From Bordetella parapertussis (GTDB lineage: Bacteria > Acidobacteriota > Terriglobia > Bryobacterales > Bryobacteraceae): a stretch of DNA of 64,000 nt. Both the position numbers and the translations under genes were made by a program. The DNA is taken from positions 16,553-80,552 of the forward strand of contig CALQCC020000019.1 in NCBI GenBank assembly GCA_943328975.2, in the 5' to 3' direction. This document shows, piece by piece, positions 1 to 8,622 of this stretch (within the stretch, counting starts at the first letter, position 1; each line of letters starts with the position of its first letter). A model generated the notes under the pieces. The model did not search any database, was not told where the DNA came from, and worked only from the letters and a program-made list of their open reading frames with translations.

Positions 1-153
1 CCTTTCGTACTTGCACGTGAAGGACCATTTATTGGATGCCCCGCGCCGGGCTAAGTGTTCAACTTATCGGCTCCGGTCTTAGGAACTAGAACCTTCTTGT
101 TGAGAGTACGGATGGGCGTGTCGTTTGGATGAGTCGAGAGCTATACTACCGGA
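1..153. other. Left-edge non-coding stretch
   Basis: No convincing coding frame or RNA gene was recognised before the Rieske gene. I considered the tail of a 23S rRNA because of the short G/C-rich blocks, but the sequence does not match a large-subunit rRNA 3' end that I know. It probably contains the promoter region of the gene that follows. Confidence 0.3.
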
Positions 154-1173
154 ATGTTTCCGCTCGATCAGTGGTATGTGGCCGGCTTCTCATGGGAGTT
201 TCAGGACAAGCCCGTTGCCCGGACCTTCCTGGGTCAACCGGTGGTGCTCTTCAGGGCCGGTGACCAAATGGCGGCGCTGGAGGACCGTTGCTGTCACCGC
301 CACTTGCCGCTTTCCTGCGGAATGGTGGACGGATCCGCGATCCGCTGCGGCTACCACGGCTTGCTCTACTCACCCGAGGGCAAGTGCATCGAGATTCCCG
401 GCCAGACGAATATCCCCAAGACGGCGTGCGTCCGGGCGTACCCGCTGGAGGAGCGCAACCAGATTGTGTGGATCTGGATGGGCCGCACGGCGGAGTCGCA
501 ACCGACGTGTCGCGCGCCCGAGCACCGCTGGCATGACGATCCGTGCTACCAGTTCAAGGGCGAGACCTATCATTACAAGGCTCCCTACCAACTTATCCAT
601 GACAACTTGCTGGATCTGAGCCACCTGGGTTATGTCCACACACGGACGATCGGCGGCAACGCGCAGATCCATGTGACCGCTGACATGAAAGTGACCAACG
701 GGCCGGACTGGGTTCGCGTGGTGCGGCACATGCGCGATTCGCAGCCTCCGCCGACGTACTTGGAAGCGTGGCCGTTCGAGGGGCGCATCGACCGTTGGCA
801 GGACATCGAGTTTCGCATCAGCTACTTCCTGATCTGGACGGGTGGAATGGATGCGGGGAGCGGCGACCTGGAGGATCCGGAGCGCGCGGGGTTTCACATG
901 CGCGGTTTCCACGGGATTACGCCGGAGACGGAGACCAGCAGTTTCTACTTCTGGACGATTTCTTCCAATCGGAATCCGGCGCGCAGCGAAGCGGAGAACA
1001 AAGACGTGGCGGAGAAGATCCACCGGGCCACGGCATTCACCTTCGACGAAGATAGGGTGGTGATCGAGGAGCAGCACGCGAACATGGTGCGGTTCGGCGA
1101 CGCGCCGATGGTGGGGATTCTGGTGGACGCGGCGCCGAACCGAGCGCGGAAGATTATCGAACGGCTGACGTAA
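154..1173 (+). CDS. Rieske 2Fe-2S ring-hydroxylating oxygenase, alpha-subunit type
   Basis: A 339-residue non-heme iron oxygenase of the VanA/phthalate dioxygenase type, expected to hydroxylate or demethylate an aromatic or related substrate using electrons from a separate reductase. The N-terminal Rieske domain shows the 2Fe-2S ligands C46-x-H48 and C65-x2-H68. The catalytic domain shows the mononuclear iron motif N151-x2-D154-x2-H157-x4-H162. The length fits single-component-type alpha subunits. No reductase lies next to it; the nearest ferredoxin and ferredoxin reductase in the window are at 28-29 kb and may or may not serve it. The ATG start sits directly before the MFPLDQWYVAG opening typical of the family. 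The substrate cannot be read from the sequence. Confidence 0.9.
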   Translation: MFPLDQWYVAGFSWEFQDKPVARTFLGQPVVLFRAGDQMAALEDRCCHRHLPLSCGMVDGSAIRCGYHGLLYSPEGKCIEIPGQTNIPKTACVRAYPLEERNQIVWIWMGRTAESQPTCRAPEHRWHDDPCYQFKGETYHYKAPYQLIHDNLLDLSHLGYVHTRTIGGNAQIHVTADMKVTNGPDWVRVVRHMRDSQPPPTYLEAWPFEGRIDRWQDIEFRISYFLIWTGGMDAGSGDLEDPERAGFHMRGFHGITPETETSSFYFWTISSNRNPARSEAENKDVAEKIHRATAFTFDEDRVVIEEQHANMVRFGDAPMVGILVDAAPNRARKIIERLT

Positions 1174-1267
1174 TGATGGTGCCATCCACGTCGCTGCAGC
1201 AGCCTCCGTTCTACCTCACCGTGCAACGCTAACAACGTTGCCGTAAGATTGACGGAGGAGCAACGCG

Positions 1268-2026
1268 ATGCGAACACTCACCTTGTTACTGACCATGGCC
1301 CTAGCCGCCAATGCGCAATGGGATCCCTACCCGTGGAAGCGCATGCCGCGCACTGCCGATGGCAAGGTGGACCTGAAGGCGCCGGCCGTGCGTACGTCCT
1401 ATGGCAAGCCCGACCTGTCGGGCTTCTGGATGCCTGAGAATCCCGTCAAGCACCTGCTCAACCTGGCCGCCGATCTTAAGCCCGAAGAGGTGCCGCTGAA
1501 ACCGGGCGCGCTGGCGGTGCTTAATGAGCGCATCGCAACCAATGGCAAGGAACATCCGGGCGCGTATTGCTTGCCCTCCGGCATCCCCGAAAAACTCAAC
1601 ATCCCCGACGGACTCAAGGTGGTGCAGACTGAGGACCTGACGTTGATGTTGCACGAATCGCGAACCATCTACCGGCAGATTTTCACCGACGGCCGCAAGC
1701 TGCCGAAAGATCCGCAGCCCACGTGGATGGGTTACTCGATCGGCCATTGGGACAAGGACACCTTCGTGGTTGAAACGATCGGACAGAATGGCAGAACATG
1801 GCTCGACATGCGCGGCTTGCCCGCATCGCCCGCCACCAAGGTAACCGAGCGCTACAACCGCCCCAGCATCGGTCGCATGACCATCGACGTCACCATCGAC
1901 GATCCTGAGTCCTACACCAAGCCGTGGACGGTCAAGTTGATCTGGAGCCTGCTGCCGGATACGGATCTCATCGAGAGCATCTGTGAAGAGAACAACCGCG
2001 ATCCAGGGCACATGGTCGGTAAGTAG
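1268..2026 (+). CDS. Secreted protein of an acidobacterial 'GKPDxxGxW' family
   Basis: A 252-residue protein with a Sec-type signal peptide (about residues 1-16, ending ANA). It has no domain that I can assign a function. It shares a motif order with the product of the gene at 9314: GKPDLSGFW near the N-terminus, a central WMGYSIGHWDKDTFVVET block, VTERYNRP, TIDDPESYTKPW and a C-terminal CEENNR. These shared blocks show that the two are paralogues, and such proteins are common in Acidobacteria. A GGAGG ribosome site lies just before the ATG. The gene is followed closely by the interrupted RND pump, but a functional link is not evident. Confidence 0.75.
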   Translation: MRTLTLLLTMALAANAQWDPYPWKRMPRTADGKVDLKAPAVRTSYGKPDLSGFWMPENPVKHLLNLAADLKPEEVPLKPGALAVLNERIATNGKEHPGAYCLPSGIPEKLNIPDGLKVVQTEDLTLMLHESRTIYRQIFTDGRKLPKDPQPTWMGYSIGHWDKDTFVVETIGQNGRTWLDMRGLPASPATKVTERYNRPSIGRMTIDVTIDDPESYTKPWTVKLIWSLLPDTDLIESICEENNRDPGHMVGK

Positions 2027-2100
2027 GCGGCGCATCCCCCCGAGAGGCTATGGCGGCGAGCGTCCCCACCCAAGTACCATAGGTGCTGGAAGGCTGTTTC

Positions 2101-4098
2101 TTGAACATTACCGCCTTATTCATTCAACGACCGGTCATGACGGCTCTCGTCATGATGGCGATTCTGTTGTTCGGCGTTGTGGGCTATCGAGGGCTCCCGG
2201 TCAGCGACCTGCCCAATATCGATTTCCCCACGATTCAGGTGCGCGCCGATCTCCCTGGCGCGAGCGCCGAAACTATGGCTGCGTCGGTGGCCACGCCTCT
2301 GGAACGGCAATTCTCCACCGTGCCGGGGATCGAGTCGATGACGTCCTCCAGCACGCGCGGGCAGACCAACGTCACGCTGCAGTTTGGATTGAATCGCAAC
2401 ATCGACGCGGCGTCGCAGGACGTGCAGTCCGCGATTTCTCAGGTGGTCCGGCGGTTGCCCAATGGGATGCCGAATCCGCCTCAGTTGCAGAAGGTGAATC
2501 CGGCCGATCAACCCATCCTCTTTATGGGCTTGAACTCGGCCACGGTTTCGCCCACGGTTGTCGCTGAGTTTGCCGACACCCTGATCGCACCGCGCATTTC
2601 CCAGGTGGAAGGTGTGGCTCTGGTCAACGTGTTTGGCGCGGCAAAGTATGCCGTACGCATTCAGCTGGATCCGAATAAGCTGGCGTCGCGAGGCATCGGC
2701 CTCGATGAAGTACAGAGCTCGGTGCAGAAGCACAATTCGAACTTGCCTGCGGGAACGTTGTGGGGTCCGGAGCAAGCCTACACGGTGCAAGCCAACGGAC
2801 AGGTGATGAACGCGGAGGCCTACCGGCCGCTCATCGTCGCCTATCACAATGGTTCGCCCGTCAGACTGGACGAACTCGGTGACGTGCTGGATGGCGTGCA
2901 GCAAGACAAGAACTTCGCCTGGATCGGGGACAAGCGATCCATCATGTTCCAGGTGCAGCGGCAGCCCGGGACGAATACGGTGGAAGTGGTGGACCGGATC
3001 AAGGCTCTGTTCCCGGAGTTTCAGGCCCAGTTGCCACCGGCGGTCCAGTTGGAAACTGTATATGACCGCTCGGTCTCGATTCGCGAATCGGTGAATGACG
3101 TCAAGTACACGCTGCTGCTGACGGTGGGGCTGGTCATCCTGGTAATCTTCATCTTCCTGCGGAACATTTCCGCGACGTTCATTGCGAGCCTGGCACTGCC
3201 GTTGTCGATCGTAGGCACGTTTGCGGCGATGAAGCTGCTGGGACACTCGCTGGACAATCTTTCGCTGATGGCTCTGACGCTGGCTGTGGGCTTCGTGGTG
3301 GATGACGCGATCGTGGTGCTCGAAAACGTCGTGCGCCATATGGAAATGGGCAAGTCGCGGATGCAGGCGTCGCTTGATGGCAGTAAGGAAATCGCATTTA
3401 CCGTTATCTCCATGACCGTGTCGCTGACCACCGTGTTTATTCCGGTGCTGTTCATGAGCGGGATCGTGGGCCGGTTGTTCAATGAGTTCGCGGTGGTCAT
3501 CAGCGTGGCCATTTTGATTTCCGGCGTTGTGTCGTTGAGTCTCACTCCGATGATGTGCAGCCGTTTCCTGAAGCCTCCGACCGAGCATCATGGGAAGCTG
3601 TATAACTTCTTCGAGCGCGGCTTCGACGGCATTCGTGACGTCTATGGTTGGACTTTGGCTCGCGCGATTCGCCACAGTTTTGTTATGGTGCTGCTGGCCG
3701 TTGCAACGGTGGGCGCCACGTATTTTGTGTATCGCCAGTTGCCCGTGGGCTTCATTCCCAGCCAGGACACGGACCAACTCGCGGGGACGACTGAGTTTTC
3801 GGAAGACGCCAGCTTCGATGTTATGGCCCGCTTGCAGCAGCAAGTCGCGAACGTAGTGGCCAAGAATCCGAATGTGGAAACGTTCTTTTCGAACGTCAAT
3901 GCGGGCAACGCCAACAACGGGTCCAATAGCGGCCGCCTGCAGATCCGCTTGAAGCACGGCACGGATCGCAAGGAAACACCCGAACAGATTATCGAGCAAC
4001 TGCGACCCGCGGTGAACGATATTCCCGGCGTGCGGACATTTTTCCAGAACCCGCCACTGATCCGCATCGGTGGGCAGCAGAGCCGCAGCTTGTATTAA
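2101..4098 (+). CDS. RND efflux permease, N-terminal two thirds (gene interrupted by TAA)
   Basis: The first 665 residues of an HAE1/MdtB-type inner-membrane drug-proton antiporter. The opening NITALFIQRPVMTALVMM, the block of membrane helices, and the GFIPSQDTDQL porter-domain motif match the two intact permeases at 36973 and 40101. Translation stops at TAA 4096-4098. The reading frame then continues without shift into the ORF at 4120, giving a combined length of 1,043 residues, close to the 1,044 of the intact paralogue. The stop stands where that paralogue has Gln in SLYQLSLQ, so a CAA to TAA change explains it. I prefer the TTG start at 2101, which follows a GGAAGG site and aligns with the paralogues; a GTG at 2083 is also open. 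No adaptor gene is adjacent. Confidence 0.8.
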   Translation: MNITALFIQRPVMTALVMMAILLFGVVGYRGLPVSDLPNIDFPTIQVRADLPGASAETMAASVATPLERQFSTVPGIESMTSSSTRGQTNVTLQFGLNRNIDAASQDVQSAISQVVRRLPNGMPNPPQLQKVNPADQPILFMGLNSATVSPTVVAEFADTLIAPRISQVEGVALVNVFGAAKYAVRIQLDPNKLASRGIGLDEVQSSVQKHNSNLPAGTLWGPEQAYTVQANGQVMNAEAYRPLIVAYHNGSPVRLDELGDVLDGVQQDKNFAWIGDKRSIMFQVQRQPGTNTVEVVDRIKALFPEFQAQLPPAVQLETVYDRSVSIRESVNDVKYTLLLTVGLVILVIFIFLRNISATFIASLALPLSIVGTFAAMKLLGHSLDNLSLMALTLAVGFVVDDAIVVLENVVRHMEMGKSRMQASLDGSKEIAFTVISMTVSLTTVFIPVLFMSGIVGRLFNEFAVVISVAILISGVVSLSLTPMMCSRFLKPPTEHHGKLYNFFERGFDGIRDVYGWTLARAIRHSFVMVLLAVATVGATYFVYRQLPVGFIPSQDTDQLAGTTEFSEDASFDVMARLQQQVANVVAKNPNVETFFSNVNAGNANNGSNSGRLQIRLKHGTDRKETPEQIIEQLRPAVNDIPGVRTFFQNPPLIRIGGQQSRSLY

Positions 4099-4119
4099 TT
4101 CACGCTCCAGGCTCAGGAC

Positions 4120-5232
4120 TTGAACGAGCTTTACACCGCCAGCGCGGCGATGGAAAAGGCGTTCCGCGAGATCCCCGAGCTGTCCGATGTGAGCAGCGAC
4201 ATGAAGATCTCGAGTCCGCTGGTCAGTGTCGATATCGATCGCGACCGGGCCTCGGTGTTGGGCATCAGCGCGGACCAGATCGAAGGCTCGCTGTACAACG
4301 CGTTTGGATCCCGACAAATTTCGAGCATCTACTCGCCGGTCAGCGACTACGCGGTGATCATGGAGTTGCAGCCGAAATATCAAATGGACCCGACGGCTCT
4401 CAACCAGATTTACGTGCGTTCCAATACGGGTCGCTTGGTTCCGATGAACGCCGTGGCGAAGGCACGAACGACGGTTGGTCCTTTGTCGGTGACTCACTTG
4501 GGGCAGATCCCATCGGTCACCATCTCTTTCAACTTGGCTCCCGGCGTCGCGCTGGGCAACGCGGTGGAGAAGATCCAAACTACGGCCGCGCAGACGCTAC
4601 CGGACACGGTACGCACAGCGTTCCAAGGCACGGCGGCAGCGTTCCAGGATTCGATGAGCGGCATGGGATGGCTGGTGGTGCTGGCCATCGTCGTGATCTA
4701 CATGGTGCTGGGGATTCTCTATGAGAGCTTCATCCATCCGTTCACGATTCTGACTGGTCTGCCCGCAGCGGGTCTGGGAGCGCTGGCCACACTATGGCTG
4801 TTCGGCAGCGAACTCAATATTTACTCCTTCGTCGGCATCATCATGTTGATCGGCATCGTGAAGAAGAACGCGATCATGATGATCGATTTTGCGCTGGAAA
4901 CGCAGCGCGTGCACAACACTCCGGCGGCGGAGGCCATCCATGAGGCCTGTCTGGTTCGCTTCCGTCCCATCATGATGACCACGATGGCGGCACTGATGGG
5001 AACGCTCCCCATCGCGCTGGGGTTAGGTGCAGGCTCGGAAGCCCGGCGTCCGCTCGGCTTGGCTGTGGTCGGCGGACTGGTGGTATCGCAGCTGCTGACG
5101 CTGTACATCACCCCGGTCTTCTACATCTACATGGAAGGCGCCCGTGGAATTTTCGGGCGCAAGCAACCGCCCGCGAAACCATCCCGGAGGTTGAAGTTGG
5201 AACCGGTTCGGGAGACTGCGGTCGGCGACTGA
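4120..5232 (+). CDS. RND efflux permease, C-terminal third (continuation after the in-frame stop)
   Basis: 370 residues carrying the second half of the porter domain and the last membrane helices of the pump begun at 2101. It is in the same frame as the upstream piece, separated only by the TAA and a few codons (FTLQAQD) that still read as RND protein. Visible family motifs include the NIYSFVGIIMLIGIVKKNAIM helix and the RFRPIMMTTMAALMGTLPIA loop. The C-terminus ends in Gly-Asp, as in both other RND permeases of this window. Its ORF start is simply the first possible start codon after the stop, so independent translation is doubtful. Together the two halves are best read as a pseudogene unless the stop is suppressed or is a sequence error. 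Confidence 0.75.
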   Translation: MNELYTASAAMEKAFREIPELSDVSSDMKISSPLVSVDIDRDRASVLGISADQIEGSLYNAFGSRQISSIYSPVSDYAVIMELQPKYQMDPTALNQIYVRSNTGRLVPMNAVAKARTTVGPLSVTHLGQIPSVTISFNLAPGVALGNAVEKIQTTAAQTLPDTVRTAFQGTAAAFQDSMSGMGWLVVLAIVVIYMVLGILYESFIHPFTILTGLPAAGLGALATLWLFGSELNIYSFVGIIMLIGIVKKNAIMMIDFALETQRVHNTPAAEAIHEACLVRFRPIMMTTMAALMGTLPIALGLGAGSEARRPLGLAVVGGLVVSQLLTLYITPVFYIYMEGARGIFGRKQPPAKPSRRLKLEPVRETAVGD

Positions 5233-5239
5233 ACCCCGC

Positions 5240-5413
5240 TTAACGGAACTCGGTCAGCCGTTTGATCGCCAATTGCCGCCGGTAGGTGTTGGAATAGCGG
5301 AAGAGTAGGGACTCGCAATCGGACGCGAGTTTACGCCACAGGAAGAGCAGGACCTGGTCGGGTCCTGGGAACTGGGGCGTTGGTTGCTTTGTGTCTGGAT
5401 CCACATGGATCAT
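5240..5413 (-). CDS. Small hypothetical protein (57 residues)
   Basis: A short minus-strand frame beginning MIHVDPDTKQPTPQF and ending RRQLAIKRLTEFR. An AGGAAGG ribosome site lies about seven bases before the ATG at 5411-5413, which is the main support. The frame stays open further upstream, but that part has unlikely composition. The gene would be convergent with the RND pump and divergent from the cyclophilin. I do not recognise a family; the C-terminal half is basic and amphipathic. Confidence 0.4.
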   Translation of the reverse strand: MIHVDPDTKQPTPQFPGPDQVLLFLWRKLASDCESLLFRYSNTYRRQLAIKRLTEFR

Positions 5414-5550
5414 CGTCAAGCCTTCCTGTCTCGTCTGTCTGTGCCAAAGGGAGCATACGGGGCAGAGGTGGGCGGGAGAATGGTCCTGTGGTCCTGAGCG
5501 TACCAGTGGCAGCTTAGGATCTGCGACCTCTCGCGTTACACTAGAAGGCG

Positions 5551-6036
5551 ATGCCGAAACAATACTCCGCACCGCCCGCGATGGCGATTGACCCCAACAA
5601 GACCTACACTGCGACCCTCAAAACGACCCGTGGCGAGATCGTCCTGGAACTGTTTGCCAAGGATGCGCCCAAGACCGTAAACAACTTCGTTTTCCTGGCC
5701 AAGGACAAGTTTTACGACGGCTTGAACTTCCACCGCGTGATCAACGACTTTATGGTCCAGGGCGGATGCCCGACCGGCACCGGCAGCGGCGGCCCCGGCT
5801 ACCGCTTCGAAGACGAGGTCAAGAATCGTCAGAACCAGAGCCACAAGCCGGGCGTTATTTCCATGGCGAATGCCGGTCCTGGAACCAATGGCAGCCAGTT
5901 CTTCATTACCCACGTCGATTGCAGCTACCTGGACGACAAGCACACCGTCTTCGGTAAAGTGACCAAGGGTAAAGATATTGTCGATTCCATCCGTCAGGGC
6001 GACAAGATCGAAAGCGTTACGATCACGGAGGCGTAG
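5551..6036 (+). CDS. Cyclophilin-type peptidyl-prolyl cis-trans isomerase
   Basis: A 161-residue single-domain cyclophilin that isomerises Xaa-Pro bonds to help protein folding. It has no signal peptide, so it is probably cytoplasmic. The catalytic-site signatures are all visible: FHRVI with the catalytic Arg, FMVQGG, the [15 protein letters not shown] block and a C-terminal HTVFGKV. The length matches bacterial PpiB-type enzymes. The short N-terminal extension [12 protein letters not shown] could be trimmed if translation begins at the internal ATG before IDPNKTY. It precedes bshB1 by only six bases and may be co-transcribed with it. Confidence 0.93.
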   Translation: MPKQYSAPPAMAIDPNKTYTATLKTTRGEIVLELFAKDAPKTVNNFVFLAKDKFYDGLNFHRVINDFMVQGGCPTGTGSGGPGYRFEDEVKNRQNQSHKPGVISMANAGPGTNGSQFFITHVDCSYLDDKHTVFGKVTKGKDIVDSIRQGDKIESVTITEA

Positions 6037-6042
6037 GCCGCT

Positions 6043-6735
6043 GTGAAAATACTAGCCGTCGGAGCCCATCCCGACGACGTCGAGTTCGGTTGCGCGCCTA
6101 TCCTGATTCAGGAGTCGCGCGCCGGGCACGAGGTCCGGATTCTGGTCACGTCCAAAGGCGAAGCCGCCAGCGCGGGGACGCCGGAGGAGCGCGCGCAGGA
6201 AGCCCGTGAGGCGGCCAAGATCATCGGCGCTGAAATCGACTTTCTCGACCTGGGTGGCGACTGCAACATTGCCGTGACACCCGACAATACGGTGAAGTTG
6301 GCTCGGGAGTTGCGCCAGTTCCGGCCGCAGATCGTGCTGGCTCCGCACTTGGGCGAAAACCAGCATCCCGACCATGCCGCCGTCGGTAAATTGGTCCGCG
6401 ACGCTGCTCGTCTGGCTCGCTACGGCGGATTGTCGCAACTTTTGGGGTTACCAAGTCATCAGATATCGAGTCTGTACTACTATGCGATTACGCAGGTCTA
6501 TGTCGACCCTCCGCAACTGGTCATCGATGTCAGCTCCGTCTTTGCGGAGTGGCAGTCGGCCATCCAGTGTCACGCGAGCCAAATGAAAACGCGATCTTAT
6601 CCGGAGTTGGTCACAGCGCGCTCGCGGGCGTGGGGCGCGGCTATCGGTGTCGAATATGCGGTCGGCTTGTGGCCGAACGATCCGATCCGGGTGGGCTCAC
6701 TGTCGGATTTGCCTCTTTCTTCCAGATACTTCTAA
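6043..6735 (+). CDS. bshB1: BshB1-type deacetylase for bacillithiol synthesis
   Basis: A 230-residue zinc-dependent LmbE/PIG-L family deacetylase. In bacillithiol synthesis this enzyme removes the acetyl group from N-acetylglucosaminyl-malate. The N-terminal AHPDDVEFG motif carries the metal-binding His and Asp-Asp residues, and HPDHAAVG supplies the third ligand region. The specific assignment to BshB1 rests on the LmbE motifs plus the gene lying directly before bshA. The GTG start at 6043 opens VKILAVGAHPDD. There is no strong ribosome site, which fits translational coupling to the cyclophilin gene six bases upstream. BshC, needed for the last step, is not in this window. Confidence 0.88.
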   Translation: MKILAVGAHPDDVEFGCAPILIQESRAGHEVRILVTSKGEAASAGTPEERAQEAREAAKIIGAEIDFLDLGGDCNIAVTPDNTVKLARELRQFRPQIVLAPHLGENQHPDHAAVGKLVRDAARLARYGGLSQLLGLPSHQISSLYYYAITQVYVDPPQLVIDVSSVFAEWQSAIQCHASQMKTRSYPELVTARSRAWGAAIGVEYAVGLWPNDPIRVGSLSDLPLSSRYF

Positions 6736-6742
6736 CGAGCGA

Positions 6743-7888
6743 ATGACTCCTCTCTCCATCGGCATCACCTGTTACCCCTCCGTCGGCGGCAGCGGCATTG
6801 TAGCCTCGCAACTGGGGAGCGAACTTGCGCGACTGGGCCACGAGATCCACTTCATCAGTTACGAGCCTCCGTTTCGCTTAGAGAAGAAACATCCGAACAT
6901 CTTCTTCCACAAGGTGGAGTTGAACGAATATCGGCTTTTCAAATATCCCGACTACACACTGCCGCTGGCGGTGAAGATGGTCGAGGTGGCGAACAAGTTC
7001 AAGCTCGATATCATGCACGTGCATTACGCGGTCCCGCATGCGACGGCGGCGTTGCTGGCTCGGCAGATTGCGCGCGAAGAGGGGCTGCATTCGGCGCGCG
7101 TCATCACGACGCTGCACGGTACGGACATCACGCTGTTGGCTCGCGATCCGAACCTGGCGCCGATCATCAAGTACTCGACTGAGAGTTCGTGCGGCGTGAC
7201 GGCGGTCTCGCACAGTCTGCGCGAGGAGACCATTCAGGTTCTTAAGACCAAGAAGCCCATCGAAGTCATCCATAACTCCTATCGCCCGCGCGAGCCGCGC
7301 AAGACACGCAACGCGGTCCGCAAAGCGCTGGGTCTGCGGCAGGATGATTTCGTCCTCATTCACCTTTCAAATTTGCGCCCGGTCAAGCGCGCGCAAGACA
7401 TTCTCAAAGTGATCGCGGCCGTGAAGGACGATGAACGCATCAAGCTGCTGATCCTTGCGGGCGGTCCGTTCGATCCGTTCAAGCCGCTGGTGAAAGAGCT
7501 CGGGATCGAGAAGCGCGTTTTCGTGAAGAGCAACGTGGTCGATATCGAAAACTACATCGCCGCTTCCGATGCCGGCATCTACGCGAGCGAGCGCGAGAGC
7601 TTCGGCATGGGCGTGCTGGAAACCATGAGCTTTGCGAAGCCAGTGGTAGCGACCCGCGTCGGCGGCGTGACCGAGATCGTGGTGGAAGGCGAGACAGGCT
7701 ACCTCAAACGTCTGGGCGACGTGCGGGCGATGGCCACAGCGGTCCGCAAGCTGGCGAACGACCCGGCCCTGTGCGCGCGCTTAGGCGCAGCGGCCAAAGC
7801 TCGGGCGCAGGACCACTTTTCGGCCGAGGCGAGCGTCGGCAAGTACGTCGAGTTCTACCGGCGCGTCATGGCCGAGTGCCGTCAGTAA
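6743..7888 (+). CDS. bshA: BshA glycosyltransferase (N-acetylglucosaminyl malate synthase)
   Basis: A 381-residue GT4-family retaining glycosyltransferase that joins N-acetylglucosamine from UDP-GlcNAc to L-malate, the first step of bacillithiol synthesis. The N-terminal IGITCYPSVGGSGIVASQLG and the HVHYAVPHATAALLA stretch are characteristic of BshA. The C-terminal domain has the donor-site E-x7-E pattern in ASERESFGMGVLETMS. The ATG at 6743 aligns with the family start; the frame is open further upstream but overlaps bshB1. With bshB1 seven bases upstream this forms a clear thiol-synthesis pair. Confidence 0.92.
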   Translation: MTPLSIGITCYPSVGGSGIVASQLGSELARLGHEIHFISYEPPFRLEKKHPNIFFHKVELNEYRLFKYPDYTLPLAVKMVEVANKFKLDIMHVHYAVPHATAALLARQIAREEGLHSARVITTLHGTDITLLARDPNLAPIIKYSTESSCGVTAVSHSLREETIQVLKTKKPIEVIHNSYRPREPRKTRNAVRKALGLRQDDFVLIHLSNLRPVKRAQDILKVIAAVKDDERIKLLILAGGPFDPFKPLVKELGIEKRVFVKSNVVDIENYIAASDAGIYASERESFGMGVLETMSFAKPVVATRVGGVTEIVVEGETGYLKRLGDVRAMATAVRKLANDPALCARLGAAAKARAQDHFSAEASVGKYVEFYRRVMAECRQ

Positions 7889-8106
7889 TCCTCCTGCTCT
7901 AAAATGTTGAGCGGTTGCGCCTTATCGTAAAATTCGGCAAGAAGTAGAATATTTTGCTGGTGACGGGTGCGATGAGTTTCTTTGATTTTTCCGAAGATGT
8001 TCGGTTGGCGGTTGCCGAAGCAAATGACATGGTCGCAAGACTGTGAGGCAAGACCACGGTTCATCGAGCGAAGTTTCCCGGGGCCGTAAAGGGGGCGGGC
8101 TTTCAT
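7882..8106 (-). CDS. Doubtful small ORF, minus strand
   Basis: A 74-residue frame starting MKARPLYGPGKL and containing CDHVICFGNRQPNIFGKI. Its composition is acceptable for a protein, but I recognise no domain and no good ribosome site is present. It overlaps the end of bshA by seven bases. A plus-strand reading of the same DNA also gives a short ATG-started frame (7972-8046) in phase with the gene at 8110 but closed by TGA, so the true coding strand here is uncertain. Confidence 0.25.
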   Translation of the reverse strand: MKARPLYGPGKLRSMNRGLASQSCDHVICFGNRQPNIFGKIKETHRTRHQQNILLLAEFYDKAQPLNILEQEDY

Positions 8107-8109
8107 CTC

Positions 8110-8400
8110 TTGTCAAATAACGATCTGTTCCTGCCGGGGAAAAACGACCTCGTGATTGGTGCGGCCCCCTGGAGCGATCCCGATTTGGCCGCGCTTGAGG
8201 ATCTGGCCACTAATGGGCATGCCAGCCTCATGCGGATTCACGTGTTCGATGTGGACGCGATCCCTTTCCATGAAATGACCCTGATGCTGCCCGGCATGCG
8301 GAGGTTTTATAAGACTCCGGTAGTGCTTCGCTATATCAATGGTGAGCTTACTTACTTTGAACACGGGCACGATGCTATCTTGTGGCTGCGGCAGCTTTAG
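8110..8400 (+). CDS. Small thioredoxin-like protein without CxxC (hypothetical)
   Basis: A 96-residue protein read from a TTG at 8110. The central and C-terminal part (RIHVFDVDAIPF, then FYKTPVVLRYINGELTYFEHG) resembles the second half of a thioredoxin fold, with TP in the place of the cis-proline loop and the following strand-NGE-strand. The usual active-site WCxxC is absent; PWSDPD stands where it would be expected. The assignment is from pattern only. An in-phase ATG-started stretch 138 bases upstream is separated from it by a TGA, so the gene could be a 5'-truncated remnant of a longer one. Confidence 0.45.
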   Translation: MSNNDLFLPGKNDLVIGAAPWSDPDLAALEDLATNGHASLMRIHVFDVDAIPFHEMTLMLPGMRRFYKTPVVLRYINGELTYFEHGHDAILWLRQL

Positions 8401-8445
8401 CCGGTTGGATGCGCCGCGGATCAAAAACGGCAAGGTCTCGCCCAA

Positions 8446-8622
8446 TTACTCCGTCAACTTCTTGAGAATGTGCCGCGCCACGAATTCCTTGATTTCCCGA
8501 TGTCGTGGCACTGGCTGCGCCACGCCTGTCTTCGCATTGCGATACCAGTCGTGACTTCCGCCGTGTCGGATGAGCACGCACCCGGCCTGCTCCAACGAGC
8601 GAATCAGATCTGTTCGCTTCAT
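8446..8622 (-). CDS. hicA: HicA-type mRNA interferase toxin
   Basis: A 58-residue HicA toxin, a double-stranded-RNA-binding-fold ribonuclease that cleaves mRNA when not held by HicB. Translation gives MKRTDLIRSLEQAG, then the hallmark RHGGSHDWYRN with the catalytic-type His in GGSH, then PVPRHREIKEFVARHILKKL. The length is normal for HicA. Its ATG overlaps the TGA of hicB in an ATGA arrangement, so the two are translationally coupled with the antitoxin gene first. It is below the usual minimum ORF size and is easily missed. Confidence 0.88.
   Translation of the reverse strand: MKRTDLIRSLEQAGCVLIRHGGSHDWYRNAKTGVAQPVPRHREIKEFVARHILKKLTE

Noticed and set aside
1..120. Possible 3' end of a 23S rRNA
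   Set aside because: The sequence does not match conserved helices of the large-subunit rRNA end and no 5S gene follows.
2116..4578. 820-residue minus-strand open frame
   Set aside because: It is antisense to the RND pump and has His/Arg/Gln-rich composition typical of GC-driven shadow frames.
8113..8445. 110-residue minus-strand frame
   Set aside because: It is antisense to the thioredoxin-like ORF, has no ribosome site and has weaker composition.
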